From: CAZPHU01 sp964419255
GTDB taxonomy: Bacteria; Fibrobacterota; Chitinivibrionia; Chitinivibrionales; CAYFVL01
Direction: 5' to 3'
DNA length: 50,840 bases
Assembly (NCBI GenBank): GCA_964419255.1
Contig: CAYQOU010000026.1
Location: 1-50,840, forward strand
Shown: in pieces, positions 31,793 to 40,934 of the stretch
Numbering within the stretch: the stretch's first letter is position 1
Layout: each line of letters begins with the position of its first letter
The notes under the pieces: model-generated
Seen by the model: the letters and a program-made list of their open reading frames with translations, nothing else
Database searches by the model: none
What the model was told of the DNA's origin: nothing
Position numbers and translations under genes: made by a program

Positions 31793-33079
31793 TCACCTGT
31801 CCCCAAGCTCTTTCTGTAAACATTCAAATAAATTGTGTATCTCATCATGTGATGTTGTCAAGGGAGGCCAGAAATACAGGGTATCCCCGATGGGGCGCAC
31901 ACGGATTCCCTTTTTCCGCATGCCGTTTTGCACCTCAGTTGCCGATTTGCCGGAGCCTTCATCTATTACGATCTTGAAAATCAATCCCACCGTGTCCATG
32001 AAATACTCATACCTTGACATAAGCTCTGTCGTATACTGCCTGAAAAGAGAGATCGATTTCCGAAGATAATCCCGTATGTCACCGTCTTTATACAGATCCA
32101 GTGCAGCCAGAGCCGCTGCAGCGGCCGGCGGGTTGCCGCCAAAGGTGTGACTGTGCCAGAAAATGGTATTGTCAAAGGATGAAAAGATCCGGTCGTTGAC
32201 AGCGGCCACACTCATCGGGAGATATCCACCGGTCAGACCTTTTCCCATAACCAGTATATCAGGGGTAACCCCCGAAAAATCCGCCGCGAAATTATCTCCA
32301 AGACGACAACAGCCCACCGCGATCTCATCGAAGATCAAAAGAAGATTATACTTTTTGCAAAGAGCCTGTAACTTGATCAGATACTTTTGGGAGTACATAT
32401 TGATATTCCCCGCCCCCTGAACAATCGGCTCGACGATCACCGCGGCGGATTCGTGATGATGGCTTTCAATAACCTTTTTCATATCATCGAAACATTCCGC
32501 CTCGCAACTTTCACGCCTCTTTCCAAACGGACAGTCAGCGCATATCGGCGCCTTTCCCTGAAAGCTTCTTTTCACCGCCCCCCGGAGCGCATGGTGAAAA
32601 GTATCCAGAAACCCTACTCCCACTGCTCCGAGGGTGTCCCCATGATATGAATTCTGGATCGAAATGAATTTTTTCCGGTCTTCGAATCCGACATTCTCCC
32701 AGTACTGAAGTGCCATTCGTAAAGAAGCCTCCACCGCCGATGAGCCGTCGGAGGCAAAAAAGAACCGATCCAGCCCTTGCGGGGTAAAGCCGGCCAGTTT
32801 CTCAGCCAGGGCAATCGCCGGCTCGTGACTCATCCCACCCAGTATCGTATGCTGCAATTGGTGAAGCTGCTCGACAATCGCATCAACGATCTCGGCTCTG
32901 CCGTGTCCGAAATTCACACACCACCATGACGAGATGGCGTCGAATAATTTCTCGCCCTCCGTAGTGTAAAGATAGTTTCCCCTGCCCTTTTTGATGACAG
33001 GAAAATTTTCATCGCGAAACGAAGGCATGTTCGTATCCGGATGCCATATATGTTTTGTCTGTATTTCCCGTTTGTTCAT
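31793..33079 (-). CDS. bioA: Adenosylmethionine-8-amino-7-oxononanoate aminotransferase
   Basis: A 428-residue PLP-dependent class III aminotransferase of biotin synthesis: HIWHPDTNM near the N-terminus, ISSWWCVNFGHG (the BioA WW motif), FASDGSSAVEASLRMA, LLIFDEIAVGCCRLG, and the PLP lysine in VMGKGLTGGYLPMS. A short insert with four cysteines (CADCPFGKRRESCEAEC) interrupts the region near residue 190; similar inserts occur in some anaerobe BioA proteins. ATG 33079 follows GAGGAAG. No other bio genes are in the window. Confidence 0.95.
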   Translation of the reverse strand: MNKREIQTKHIWHPDTNMPSFRDENFPVIKKGRGNYLYTTEGEKLFDAISSWWCVNFGHGRAEIVDAIVEQLHQLQHTILGGMSHEPAIALAEKLAGFTPQGLDRFFFASDGSSAVEASLRMALQYWENVGFEDRKKFISIQNSYHGDTLGAVGVGFLDTFHHALRGAVKRSFQGKAPICADCPFGKRRESCEAECFDDMKKVIESHHHESAAVIVEPIVQGAGNINMYSQKYLIKLQALCKKYNLLLIFDEIAVGCCRLGDNFAADFSGVTPDILVMGKGLTGGYLPMSVAAVNDRIFSSFDNTIFWHSHTFGGNPPAAAAALAALDLYKDGDIRDYLRKSISLFRQYTTELMSRYEYFMDTVGLIFKIVIDEGSGKSATEVQNGMRKKGIRVRPIGDTLYFWPPLTTSHDEIHNLFECLQKELGDR

Positions 33080-33169
33080 CACTTCCTCTCAATAAATCCG
33101 CATATCACCGGTGCGTCCTCCCGTTTGCAAAAATGACAGGCCCGGCAGTTTAGCACAAAAGCGGCATCA

Positions 33170-33251
33170 GTCATGCCACACTCGATTGAGGCATCCATGC
33201 GTCTGCATTAAAACAAGTATCGATTGCTCCCCGCATTCAGCAGGATGACAG
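33170..33251. repeat. Dispersed intergenic repeat, copy A
   Basis: It starts GTCATGCCACACTCGATTGA, continues GGCATCCATGC, and ends GGATGACAG, with near-inverted ends. It shares the opening ~30 bp (about four differences) and the end with copy B at 41022-41189, while the interiors differ. Confidence 0.6.
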
Positions 33252-33257
33252 CCACCT

Positions 33258-33608
33258 CTACTTGGCAAAGGTACTCCCATTCCATCCCCAGTTTTCTCCT
33301 GGCACATCAGAGAAATGCAGATACACCCGATCCTGCTCTATGCCCAGCTGGTCTTTCAACAATGAACAGATGTTTTGCGAAAATTCCCTGTTGCTGTCTG
33401 CATCGATGCCTCCGATGCTGCAGAGGACGGCAAACGCAGCCGGCTTTGTCGTAGCCGACATGACAATCGTCTTCTCCTCGATCGTAACCATCACGAACTT
33501 CTCCGGTTTTTGCAGGCTTTTTGCGACAAGGCTCGAAAGTTGGCTCAACAGACTTTCTTTCATGCCTGCATCGATTCTCTTGGAAATGGTCAGGCTCAAT
33601 AACGGCAT
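33258..33608 (-). CDS. MIF-like tautomerase family protein
   Basis: A 116-residue protein with Pro immediately after Met (MPLLSLTIS), the catalytic N-terminal proline of tautomerases, and a C-terminus VYLHFSDVPGENWGWNGSTFAK closely matching the macrophage-migration-inhibitory-factor motif NWGWNGSTFA. Middle strands (FVMVTIEEKTIVMSATTKPAAFAVLCSIGGI) also fit. It is a phenylpyruvate/dopachrome tautomerase family member whose bacterial role is unknown. AGGGG lies 7 nt upstream. Confidence 0.9.
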   Translation of the reverse strand: MPLLSLTISKRIDAGMKESLLSQLSSLVAKSLQKPEKFVMVTIEEKTIVMSATTKPAAFAVLCSIGGIDADSNREFSQNICSLLKDQLGIEQDRVYLHFSDVPGENWGWNGSTFAK

Positions 33609-33741
33609 ATTGCCCCTTTCTGTGGGTTCATACGGTTGTATCAGTAGTAATATAAAATGAGAAGTGATAATAAAACAGGGGAGTGGACAGGCAGGTTTTT
33701 ATCCCGGCTGATTGTGCTCCGGCGATGGCGGATGGGGCCGG

Positions 33742-33766
33742 TCCCATCCCGCGATGCGGGATGGGA
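33742..33766. repeat. 11-bp perfect hairpin between LRR and MIF genes
   Basis: TCCCATCCCGC / GCGGGATGGGA with loop GAT. Five Ts follow on the plus strand, where no gene precedes it; on the minus strand (LRR gene direction) there is no T-run. It resembles other CCCG..CGGG hairpins in spacers at 22483 and 28769. Confidence 0.6.
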
Positions 33767-33784
33767 TTTTTGGGGGCAGCGGAG

Positions 33785-35350
33785 TTAATTCTTGATCCTG
33801 CAATCGGGCAGCGCGGACTTTAAACGCTTTATCTCGTCCTTGGAGATGGCGTTGTTTTTCAAAACAAGCTTCTTCAGCGTCTTGAGCTTTCCGATAGACT
33901 GGGGAAGACTGGTCAGGTTATTGTTCGCCAGGTTGATAACCTCTATGCTCTCCAGATCACCCAGCTCCTCGGGAAGCTCGGAGATCTTGTTGTTTTTGAG
34001 ATTGAGAACCTTGAGATTCTTCAACTGACCGATTTCCTTCGGCACTCTGGCAACCTCGTTGTGCGTTATGAGTATCTGATTCAGATGCTCGATCGAACAG
34101 AGCTCGACGGGTACCTCCTGGTACTTGGCACCAAGCGCCATAAGAGGTGTTTTCATGAAAGCATATCCCTGTAAAGCCGCGTATGTGACTTCGCTTTCGT
34201 AAGGATTGGCCTTACCGGCCGCGACTGCGGCACTGCCGGCGCTCTGCGCAAACGCCCGATTTTCCTGACCTGTCTCGGCCATGTATTCTTTGTACGCAGA
34301 CTCAAGCTGAGAAAAACTTCCACTCTGATATTGCGCGGAAACCTGCGAACGATACCGCTGGGCGTCCCTGAGCGCCGTCTGGATTTTGTCGATATCGGAG
34401 AGAACATCTTTGTTTCGGGCCACACCGGTTATACGCTGGAGGGCGCGGTTTTTTACCTGGGAGTAGTGCGAGAAGATGCTGACAGTCGTGGTTGAACGCT
34501 CCAGTGAGCGGATCTTGTTGAAATGAAGCAGAGCCGATTCATAATCATTCAGATACATGTAAGCGACACCCAGATTTTCATGCATCTTCAGCGTAGCCTT
34601 GTGGTTGATGAACGCTTTTCTGTCACCAATATCACTCTGCTTTAGCGCTTTCTGCCATGTGTCGATTGATTTCTGAAGTTTTTCTTTTACTGATAGAGAA
34701 TAGCCGTTTTGTGCGTAATCCTCATAGACACTGACGGCATTGTCGCAGGCCTCTTTAAGTTCGTTGCTGAGACTGTGCTTTCCATCCACATAGTAAACGT
34801 TAAACTCTTCCTTCTGATAGGTGGCAAAAAGTGCACTGCTGATGATCTCATCGATATTTTCCCGGTACGCCTTGATTTCCTTCTTCAGCAGCTCCTGTTT
34901 GAACTTCCCCTTTTCTTTCTCCCAGGCCTTATGCACAGACCCCGGCAGGAAGAAACGACACTCGTTTTCGCCGTATTTGGCCGTTTTTTTGGCATCGGTG
35001 CCCAGCTTCTCCGCAAACACGACCTCACCCGATGCGTTTTTGGCGACTATGATAAATTCGGGGCCGGTATATTCCACCTGAAGAAACTGAGTTTGCACTT
35101 CCACCGGATCTATCTTGCCTTTCGGTGTACAGATGGTCTTCTCAGTCCCGGATACCGCTTTACCGAGTGAGATGTCCCCCGTCGAATACTCCACGGTCAG
35201 GCCATTGTAATCGGCCGATTCGATCGATATCTTGGGCAGCTGAAGTATTTTCGTTTCGACCTTTTCTTTCTTTACCCGGCCGGCATATGCCACCGTAACC
35301 ACCACCATCAGGCTTACTATTCCTGTTTTTCCCATCTGTGTGAATCCCAT
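33785..35350 (-). CDS. Exported leucine-rich repeat protein
   Basis: A 521-residue protein. A signal peptide (MGFTQMGKTGIVSLMVVVTVAYAG) leads to a ~130-residue unknown domain, then a helical region with one TPR-like pair (MHENLGVAYMYLNDYESALLHFNKI). The final ~120 residues hold about four LRRs (IGQLKNLKVLNLKNNKISELPEELGDLESIEVINLANNNLTSLP). ATG 35350 is preferred because GGAG lies 7 nt before it; the ATG at 35362 has none. Likely a periplasmic or surface binding protein; the partner is unknown. Confidence 0.8.
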   Translation of the reverse strand: MGFTQMGKTGIVSLMVVVTVAYAGRVKKEKVETKILQLPKISIESADYNGLTVEYSTGDISLGKAVSGTEKTICTPKGKIDPVEVQTQFLQVEYTGPEFIIVAKNASGEVVFAEKLGTDAKKTAKYGENECRFFLPGSVHKAWEKEKGKFKQELLKKEIKAYRENIDEIISSALFATYQKEEFNVYYVDGKHSLSNELKEACDNAVSVYEDYAQNGYSLSVKEKLQKSIDTWQKALKQSDIGDRKAFINHKATLKMHENLGVAYMYLNDYESALLHFNKIRSLERSTTTVSIFSHYSQVKNRALQRITGVARNKDVLSDIDKIQTALRDAQRYRSQVSAQYQSGSFSQLESAYKEYMAETGQENRAFAQSAGSAAVAAGKANPYESEVTYAALQGYAFMKTPLMALGAKYQEVPVELCSIEHLNQILITHNEVARVPKEIGQLKNLKVLNLKNNKISELPEELGDLESIEVINLANNNLTSLPQSIGKLKTLKKLVLKNNAISKDEIKRLKSALPDCRIKN

Positions 35351-35420
35351 GATTGACTCCATTCGATAAGATGCATCATGTAAAAAGAAATTGAGTTAAT
35401 TGTTGATATGCCAATCTTTT

Positions 35421-35795
35421 CTACTTCCGCCTGAATCTGTCCTCATCCCCCGAGGAGGTGACAACGATCAACGTATCGTTTGATACCGAGTAGGCAAAAT
35501 CCAGGCTTTCGCTCGAGCCTCCCGGAAAGGAGACGGTAACATAAAGATTATCTGCATCATAGGAGCAGCTTACATCATCAGGTTCACTACCAAAAATCAT
35601 AAATAAGAGAGCGACCTTATCTATATAACTGCCGGTTACCGTGCGATCTTCGGTGAAAACAATAGTCTCAGTGGTATCTGGAAGCGCCCCCACCCATGTA
35701 CCGACCGCATCCGGATTAGGTGACTCCGGATCAACAAGATCACATGCGATTATCAGTAAAAACACCGATAGAATCAGCCAGAACAGATACTTCAT
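35421..35795 (-). CDS. Small predicted lipoprotein
   Basis: A 124-residue protein with a lipoprotein signal (MKYLFWLILSVFLLIIAC; Cys18) and a mature part opening DLVDPESPNPDAVGTWVGALPDTTETIVFTED, resembling small lipocalin-like beta proteins that bear a GTW motif. The end DEDRFRRK is basic. ATG 35795 has GGGAGG 6 nt upstream. It lies 70 bp upstream of the LRR gene on the same strand, so co-transcription is possible. Function unknown. Confidence 0.75.
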   Translation of the reverse strand: MKYLFWLILSVFLLIIACDLVDPESPNPDAVGTWVGALPDTTETIVFTEDRTVTGSYIDKVALLFMIFGSEPDDVSCSYDADNLYVTVSFPGGSSESLDFAYSVSNDTLIVVTSSGDEDRFRRK

Positions 35796-36352
35796 ACAAC
35801 CTCCCGGGAAAAGATTATACCGTGACAATAGGCCACATTATGCGCAATTATTGAAAAGAAAGAATTACGATAGTAGTTATTGGTAGGAATCGACAGTATG
35901 GGTTTGGTGTATACCATGTGCTGACCATTAATCGTGACAGGAAATAAGCATATAATTATAAATGCACTAGTTTTTTACCCTGAACGAGTCCTGTTGTTTT
36001 CCTGTGCTCGATTAAAAAACAATGCAGCAGGGATGACGCAATTTGTTACAAATATAATTTGGTTTTATATCGGAGAAGGTAATTTTTGCATAATTGATTA
36101 GATTCTCAGCTCGCGGCCGCCTTTGACATGGCAGTTTTCTTAGTTTCCATGCTCCACTTCCCCCCCCTTCGATCGTGGCCACTAACACCTTTTACACGGC
36201 ACCCGATACCTTCTGCTGTAAGGCCTGCCCCGCTCCGGTGCCGTTGCATCACAGTTTTTGAGATGTCAGATTACACGTTACTAATGATTAATTAACTATT
36301 TTCGAAGATCGAAAAGAAGACACGATCACGGTTTATGAGCGATCCCCGGTCT
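35796..36352. other. AT-rich intergenic region
   Basis: No gene, tRNA or clear repeat is visible over ~560 bp. AATCGTGACAGGAAA (~35929-35943), followed closely by ATAAGCAT, recurs near 45698. A C-tract is at ~36160. Confidence 0.5.
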
Positions 36353-36967
36353 TCAGCACTCAGTCCCCATTTTGCGTCTCCACTCCTCAAACCGGCTCCA
36401 GAACCGGGCACGACTGTCATGCTGCTCCGTGCTGTAAAAAACACCCTGATGAGGTAGATTGAACAGTTTGTGATAGTGTGCCGACTGCTCCCGGTACTTT
36501 GAGCGTTTGATCTTATCGCACTTGGTGAAAACGGGGAAAAACGGGAGATTGAGCCCGCGAAGCCATTGGTGGGCCTGACGGTCCGCATCGGTGCCAGGGT
36601 GACGGATGTCCAGAAGCCAGATGATTCCGGCGAGGTTCTCTCTTTGGGTGCAGTAGTCGGCAATCAGTTTCGACCAGCGCATCTTTTCGCTCTTTGACGT
36701 TTTGGCATATCCGTAGCCGGGCAGATCCACCCAGAACAGATCATCGGTTATACGGAAAAAATTGGCCAGACTGGTTTTTCCCGGCTTTTTGGATACCATG
36801 GCCAGTTTTCTGTTTTCCAGAACATGATTGATAAAGGAAGATTTCCCGACGTTGGATCTTCCCAGCAGGCAGTATTCGGCACCGCTGGGCTCGGGGAAAT
36901 CCTTCTTGGTGGCCGCAGAGAGTAGAAATTCGGCATTCTGTATACGTGCTGTGTTATTTGAATCCAT
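36353..36967 (-). CDS. engB: Ribosome biogenesis GTPase EngB (YsxC/YihA)
   Basis: A 204-residue Ras-like GTPase. G1 is GRSNVGKSS (36-44), the G2 Thr is in KKPGKTSLANFF, G3 is WVDLPGYGYA, G4 is FTKCDKI (~147), and a G5-like GVFYST follows. Length and motif spacing are those of EngB, needed for large-subunit assembly. ATG 36967 lies ~10 bp after AAGG. Confidence 0.95.
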   Translation of the reverse strand: MDSNNTARIQNAEFLLSAATKKDFPEPSGAEYCLLGRSNVGKSSFINHVLENRKLAMVSKKPGKTSLANFFRITDDLFWVDLPGYGYAKTSKSEKMRWSKLIADYCTQRENLAGIIWLLDIRHPGTDADRQAHQWLRGLNLPFFPVFTKCDKIKRSKYREQSAHYHKLFNLPHQGVFYSTEQHDSRARFWSRFEEWRRKMGTEC

Positions 36968-37117
36968 GGTAAACGTTTTCCTTAAAAATGCATCTTTTTT
37001 CTTGTAAAGACTCAGTTAATACTATCGGATAGATGAATAAAGTATTGAACGCAATACTCTGAGCGATATAATATATATTCTTTGAAAATCAACTTTAAAT
37101 CTGAGGGTATAGCAGAT

Positions 37118-38137
37118 ATGATCAGGGAAGCCATAAGAGAGGTGATAGCCGGCAAGGATCTGTCGCTGGAGATGACGCGAATCGTTTTCGATGAGATCAT
37201 GAGCGGAAAGGCAACAGCCGCTCAGATCGCGGCCCTGATTGTCGGTCTTCGTCTGAAGGGTGAGAGTATCGATGAGATCACCGGTGCGGCACAGATAATG
37301 CGCGACAAGGCAACGCGCATCATTCCCAAAGACAGCTCAGCGCTAGTCGATACATGCGGGACTGGAGGAGATTCTTCCGGGACATTCAATATAAGCACCG
37401 CCGCAGCATTTGTGGCCGCCGGTGCAGGCGCAACCGTGGCAAAACACGGTAACCGTTCGGTCAGCAGCAAGAGCGGTAGTGCCGATGTTCTCGAAGCTCT
37501 GGGAGTAAATATCACCGTCAGTCCGGACACGATGCAGCAGTGTCTCGATAGTATCGGGATCGCGTTTCTTTTCGCCCCGGCGATGCATGGCGCGATGAAA
37601 CATGCCATCGGTCCCCGTAAGGAGATCGGCGTGCGCACTATTTTCAACATTCTCGGTCCGCTGACAAACCCCGCCGGGGCCACCAATCAGCTCCTGGGCG
37701 TCTTCTCCCCCACCCTGACCGAACCGTTGTCACATGTTCTCTCCAACCTGGGAAGCTCTCGGGCATATGTGGTACATGGGATGAACAGTATCGACGAAGT
37801 CTCATTGGCTTCCGAAACCCGCATCTCCGAACTCAACGGAAATACGGTACGCACCTACACGGTTATCCCCGAAGATTTTGGACTCGTGCGAGCACCAACC
37901 GAATCGGTTCTTGGCGGCGATGCGGAGGAAAATGCCGGGATCATTCGCAAGATCCTCTCTGGCAAGAAAGGTCCCTATCGCGACATCGTGGTTTTCAATG
38001 CGGCCTTTGCCATTGTTGCAGCAGGACTCGCCGAAGATCCCGCCGAAGGAATCAGACTCGCGCAACAATCAATCGACTCCGGCGCCGCGGAAAACAAGCT
38101 TACTCTTTTGATTGATCAGACACGGATGGTTAGTTGA
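37118..38137 (+). CDS. trpD: Anthranilate phosphoribosyltransferase
   Basis: A 339-residue enzyme of tryptophan synthesis, the usual family length. PRPP-binding VDTCGTGGDSSGTFNISTAAAFVAAGAG and KHGNRSVSSKSGSADVLEALG are complete, and MKHAIGPRKEIGVRTIFNILGPLTNPA fits the anthranilate-binding region. ATG 37118 has GAGGG 10 nt upstream and gives the family N-terminus; an upstream TTG at 37082 was rejected. No other trp gene is adjacent. It is convergent with aroD. Confidence 0.95.
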   Translation: MIREAIREVIAGKDLSLEMTRIVFDEIMSGKATAAQIAALIVGLRLKGESIDEITGAAQIMRDKATRIIPKDSSALVDTCGTGGDSSGTFNISTAAAFVAAGAGATVAKHGNRSVSSKSGSADVLEALGVNITVSPDTMQQCLDSIGIAFLFAPAMHGAMKHAIGPRKEIGVRTIFNILGPLTNPAGATNQLLGVFSPTLTEPLSHVLSNLGSSRAYVVHGMNSIDEVSLASETRISELNGNTVRTYTVIPEDFGLVRAPTESVLGGDAEENAGIIRKILSGKKGPYRDIVVFNAAFAIVAAGLAEDPAEGIRLAQQSIDSGAAENKLTLLIDQTRMVS

Positions 38138-38230
38138 TCATATCTGTTCAAAAAAGTGACCTTTGGTTTTTCTGTCAAACCCCCGAAGCGGGGAGTGGAC
38201 AGCTGCAAGACTCGGCCACAAAAGAAACGA

Positions 38231-38929
38231 TCACCGAACCTCCGGATAGAATCTGGCCATGTACGCAGCCAACTCATCCAGTGGTATCTGCCCGGGGGCA
38301 ACCGAATCGGCTACAAAGGAGTAGGTGAAAAGGGAACCAAACAGCGGAGCTGTCACCCGGGAAATCGCCCCCAGCTCTCCCATTGCCATCGTTACCACCG
38401 GTGCCTGCACATCCTGGGTGAATCTCAAAAGCCTGCTAACATCCTGTCGGCTTTGGGCCATCGTGGCGATCTTGACGATATCAGCCCCCTGAGCCATTGC
38501 CGTATTTACCACATTGTGGAGACTGTGCCCATCGGGTGTTTTCTCGAAATCATGCTCCGACACGATCACGGTCGTCGATTGGGCCAGCGCGATTACTTCG
38601 CTGTTGATCTCGGTATCGATCTCTATATCGATCGCATCCACAACAGGTATGATATTTCTGAACAGATCGAGTCGAACAGACTCCGTACGCCGGTTTTCGC
38701 GAATCGTGCCGATCAGAGGAAGGCCCGACAGCTCACGAACCCGCTCGATACAGCGCACGGTTTTTTCGACCGTTTCATGGAAACAGTCTACCCGCATCTC
38801 TATCAGGCTTGCCCCGCGGCCGGAAAGAGACGAAAGAACATCGGATGACATCTCCCGATCGATAGAGACGACTATATGCGGCTTCGTTCCTAAATCACAT
38901 GATCCTATCTGTACGCTCCTGTCAGTCAC
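38231..38929 (-). CDS. aroD: Type I 3-dehydroquinate dehydratase
   Basis: A 232-residue shikimate-pathway enzyme. VVSIDREM...ASLIEMRVDCF opens the barrel, catalytic His is in VIVSEHDFEKTP, Schiff-base Lys is in GADIVKIATMAQS, and the C-terminal FTYSFVADSVAPGQIPLDEL is typical. The GTG start at 38929 is preferred, with GGAG five bases upstream. It lies 15 bp downstream of the SPL-like radical SAM gene on the same strand, so the two may be one transcript. Confidence 0.95.
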   Translation of the reverse strand: MTDRSVQIGSCDLGTKPHIVVSIDREMSSDVLSSLSGRGASLIEMRVDCFHETVEKTVRCIERVRELSGLPLIGTIRENRRTESVRLDLFRNIIPVVDAIDIEIDTEINSEVIALAQSTTVIVSEHDFEKTPDGHSLHNVVNTAMAQGADIVKIATMAQSRQDVSRLLRFTQDVQAPVVTMAMGELGAISRVTAPLFGSLFTYSFVADSVAPGQIPLDELAAYMARFYPEVR

Positions 38930-38943
38930 TCTTTCTCCTTTTC

Positions 38944-39951
38944 TTATCCTAATCCAAGCATCTGTTCAGCCCGCCTGTCCAGATACGCAGTCAATCCATG
39001 CGGAATCCTCGGCAGCAGGCCCGATTCCTCCCATACCTCCGGGCTTTCCATACAGAGGTAGAGAGTTGTTTGAGGATATCTTTTTTCGACCTCCTGTCGG
39101 ATGACATCGTAAAAGGCCACACGTACCGGTCGAACATACCTGTATTTATGATCCTCTCCCAAAACCAACTCTCCTGAGAACAGGGGAAGATGAAGGGAGC
39201 GTTTTTTCAGAAGAGTCTTCAGCTCGGGCATCGAGCGAAATGCACCGATACTCCACCAGGCGATTCGGGAGGCATCCTCTACCGTATCGAATATACTATT
39301 CACAACCGCACGATAGTCTGTCTCCCATTGAGGATACCAGACCATCGGATCGAAATGAAACGCCACCCAAAACCCCTGCTCCACACACCATCGGGCAGCC
39401 TCCAGCCGCTTGTGCAGCGGACTCGTTCCGGCTTCCAGCGCCTCGATCATACGCGGGGTGTTTATCGAAAAGCCTATGACAACCTTGTGTTTCTTTTCGA
39501 CTGAGCTCAGAGAATGTACAAAGGTGCTCTTGGTTTTGAATTCAACCAGCACATTAGGATATGGCTCGAGAATAGAGGCGACTTTTCCGGATATACCAAG
39601 CGTGGGCTCCAGGTAGAGACTATCCGCAAACTCACCCGTGCCGAAACGAACGACCCGATGGTGGTCTGCCATTTTTCGCCTTATTTCTGTTTCCATATCA
39701 TCGATATTGGTATAATGTAGTTGATGCCGATGATTGAAATAGGCCTGCAAAACACAATAAGTGCAGTACATACCACATCCGGTAACGGGAGTCAGTATCT
39801 GATAGCCACAGCAAAGATATCCCCTGGTAGTACCCGGACACGGCTTCCAGAATTCGCCGCCGAATCGTTTCTCTTCGATACAGTTACGTTCTTTTATAAG
39901 ACGTGGAGAAAGTTTCAAATTTTGCTTTTCCTGATGAACATTATATTGCAA
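38944..39951 (-). CDS. Spore photoproduct lyase-like radical SAM protein
   Basis: A 335-residue radical SAM protein. The cluster motif CGMYCTYC gives Cys59, Cys63 and Cys66 (CX3CX2C), followed by VLQAYFNHRHQLHYTNIDDM, characteristic of the SplB family. Additional cysteines (CPGTTRGYLCCGY) precede it. No sporulation genes are in the window; this branch is widespread in non-spore-formers with an undetermined substrate. The start is uncertain: TTG 39951 has no clear ribosome site, and TTG 39918 has AGGAAAAG upstream. Confidence 0.85.
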   Translation of the reverse strand: MQYNVHQEKQNLKLSPRLIKERNCIEEKRFGGEFWKPCPGTTRGYLCCGYQILTPVTGCGMYCTYCVLQAYFNHRHQLHYTNIDDMETEIRRKMADHHRVVRFGTGEFADSLYLEPTLGISGKVASILEPYPNVLVEFKTKSTFVHSLSSVEKKHKVVIGFSINTPRMIEALEAGTSPLHKRLEAARWCVEQGFWVAFHFDPMVWYPQWETDYRAVVNSIFDTVEDASRIAWWSIGAFRSMPELKTLLKKRSLHLPLFSGELVLGEDHKYRYVRPVRVAFYDVIRQEVEKRYPQTTLYLCMESPEVWEESGLLPRIPHGLTAYLDRRAEQMLGLG

Positions 39952-40149
39952 TACGACTGTTTATGACAGGTAGACAGCGACTCTTGAGATCTCTGGTGCA
40001 TAGTCTTTTTCTTTTCGGAATCAAAAATACGTATCAGCGACATATTTTTGCTACATGAGCGTAATATTATCTTGTTTCTTCTCAAAGCCCGAAGGGCAAT
40101 GTATTATTTTACAGGAGTGTCTGATTAGAAGTCTTTCCAGGAGTTATGT

Positions 40150-40893
40150 ATGCACAAAAAAATCGGCACGATTTGTTTGAAGCTGCCTGCATTGGTTCTT
40201 CTGATGATGGTTTCGCTGTTGTTCAGTGCACCTGTCATTGAAGTTGACAGTGCAAATTACGATTTCGGAGCCATCCAGGAGGGATCTGTCAAGGTCGTAA
40301 AATATGAGTTTAAAATCAGAAACACCGGTGATGAGCCGTTGAAGATTGAGAAATTGAGGCCTGGCTGAGGCTGCACAGTGGTCGGATACGATTCGATCAT
40401 CCCGCCCGGTCGGGTGGGAAAAATAACACCACAGATAGATATCAGCAAGATGCACGGCGGAACTTTCAGAAATGGCGTTACGATTCTTTCAAATGCCAAA
40501 AATAGTCCGCAGTTACGTCTCACGATCAAAGGAAGCATTAAGCCCATAGTCGGCATAAGCAAAAGCTACATTCGATTGAAAAATAATGAAACCGAAACTA
40601 TCGAGATGGAGACAAAAAAGGAGGGTTTTCAGATAAACAAGGTGGTTTTCGAGCCCGATCGACGCAAAAAAACTCCCGCCTTCTGGAATGCAGACGCTCC
40701 GGTGAAACTGGAGTACACGCTCAGCAAAGAGGACGATAAGAAGAACAATGATGGATATCATATCTACACGCTTACGGTGAAGATACCTTCTGCCATCGAA
40801 GAAACCTTGCACGGGGTGTTTGTCATTAAGACAAATCATTCCGAAAGGAAGGAAATCACGGTAAGGGGTATGTTACAAGCCGATAGGGGGTAA
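40150..40893 (+). CDS. DUF1573 (ASH/HYDIN-like) exported protein with in-frame UGA, candidate selenoprotein
   Basis: Read through one TGA (40366-40368) this is a 247-residue protein. It has an N-terminal hydrophobic signal (LKLPALVLLMMVSLLFSAPVI) and a DUF1573 domain (DYDFG-type start NYDFGAIQEGSVKVVKYEFKIRNTG, then KIEKLRPG-[UGA]-GCTVVGYD..IPPGRVGKI, then TFRNGVTILSNAKNSPQLRLTIKG), followed by a second beta domain. The family normally has Cys-Gly-Cys-Thr here. Only the first Cys, position 73, is replaced by UGA; Cys75 is kept. Both flanks are in one frame with no other defect. A SECIS-like hairpin follows. It therefore most likely encodes selenocysteine (Sec73-Gly-Cys75), although a nonsense mutation or sequencing error is possible. 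It is monocistronic, with a terminator downstream. Confidence 0.6.
40379..40399 (+). promoter_or_regulatory. SECIS-like hairpin after the in-frame UGA
   Basis: TGGTCGGA (40379-40386) pairs with TTCGATCA (40392-40399) in eight consecutive pairs, two of them G-U, enclosing loop TACGA. The stem begins 10 nt after the UGA and the apical loop 18 nt after it, similar to the spacing in E. coli fdhF. If the top two pairs open, the loop starts with G, as bacterial SECIS models ask. Confidence 0.5.
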
Positions 40894-40934
40894 ACTATAG
40901 TCTTTTGAGTCCCTATTCAGGCTGCTGAGTCGAA

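Noticed and set aside
33742..33766. Strong hairpin followed by TTTTT as a terminator
   Set aside because: The T-run is on the plus strand, where no gene ends nearby; for the minus-strand LRR gene there is no T-run. It was kept as a repeat.
35796..36352. Possible tRNA or structured RNA in the longest gene-free stretch
   Set aside because: No cloverleaf, GTTCRA arm or recognisable riboswitch core was found on either strand by eye.
37082..37117. Upstream TTG start for trpD
   Set aside because: It adds 12 residues beyond the family N-terminus and lacks a better ribosome site than the ATG at 37118.
40150..40893. Explaining the DUF1573 TGA by a reassigned genetic code or a frameshift
   Set aside because: TGA serves as a normal stop in many genes here (for example the ATGA overlaps at 8769, 13542, 26189 and 49804), and the reading frame is identical on both sides of the codon, so neither reassignment nor a frameshift fits.
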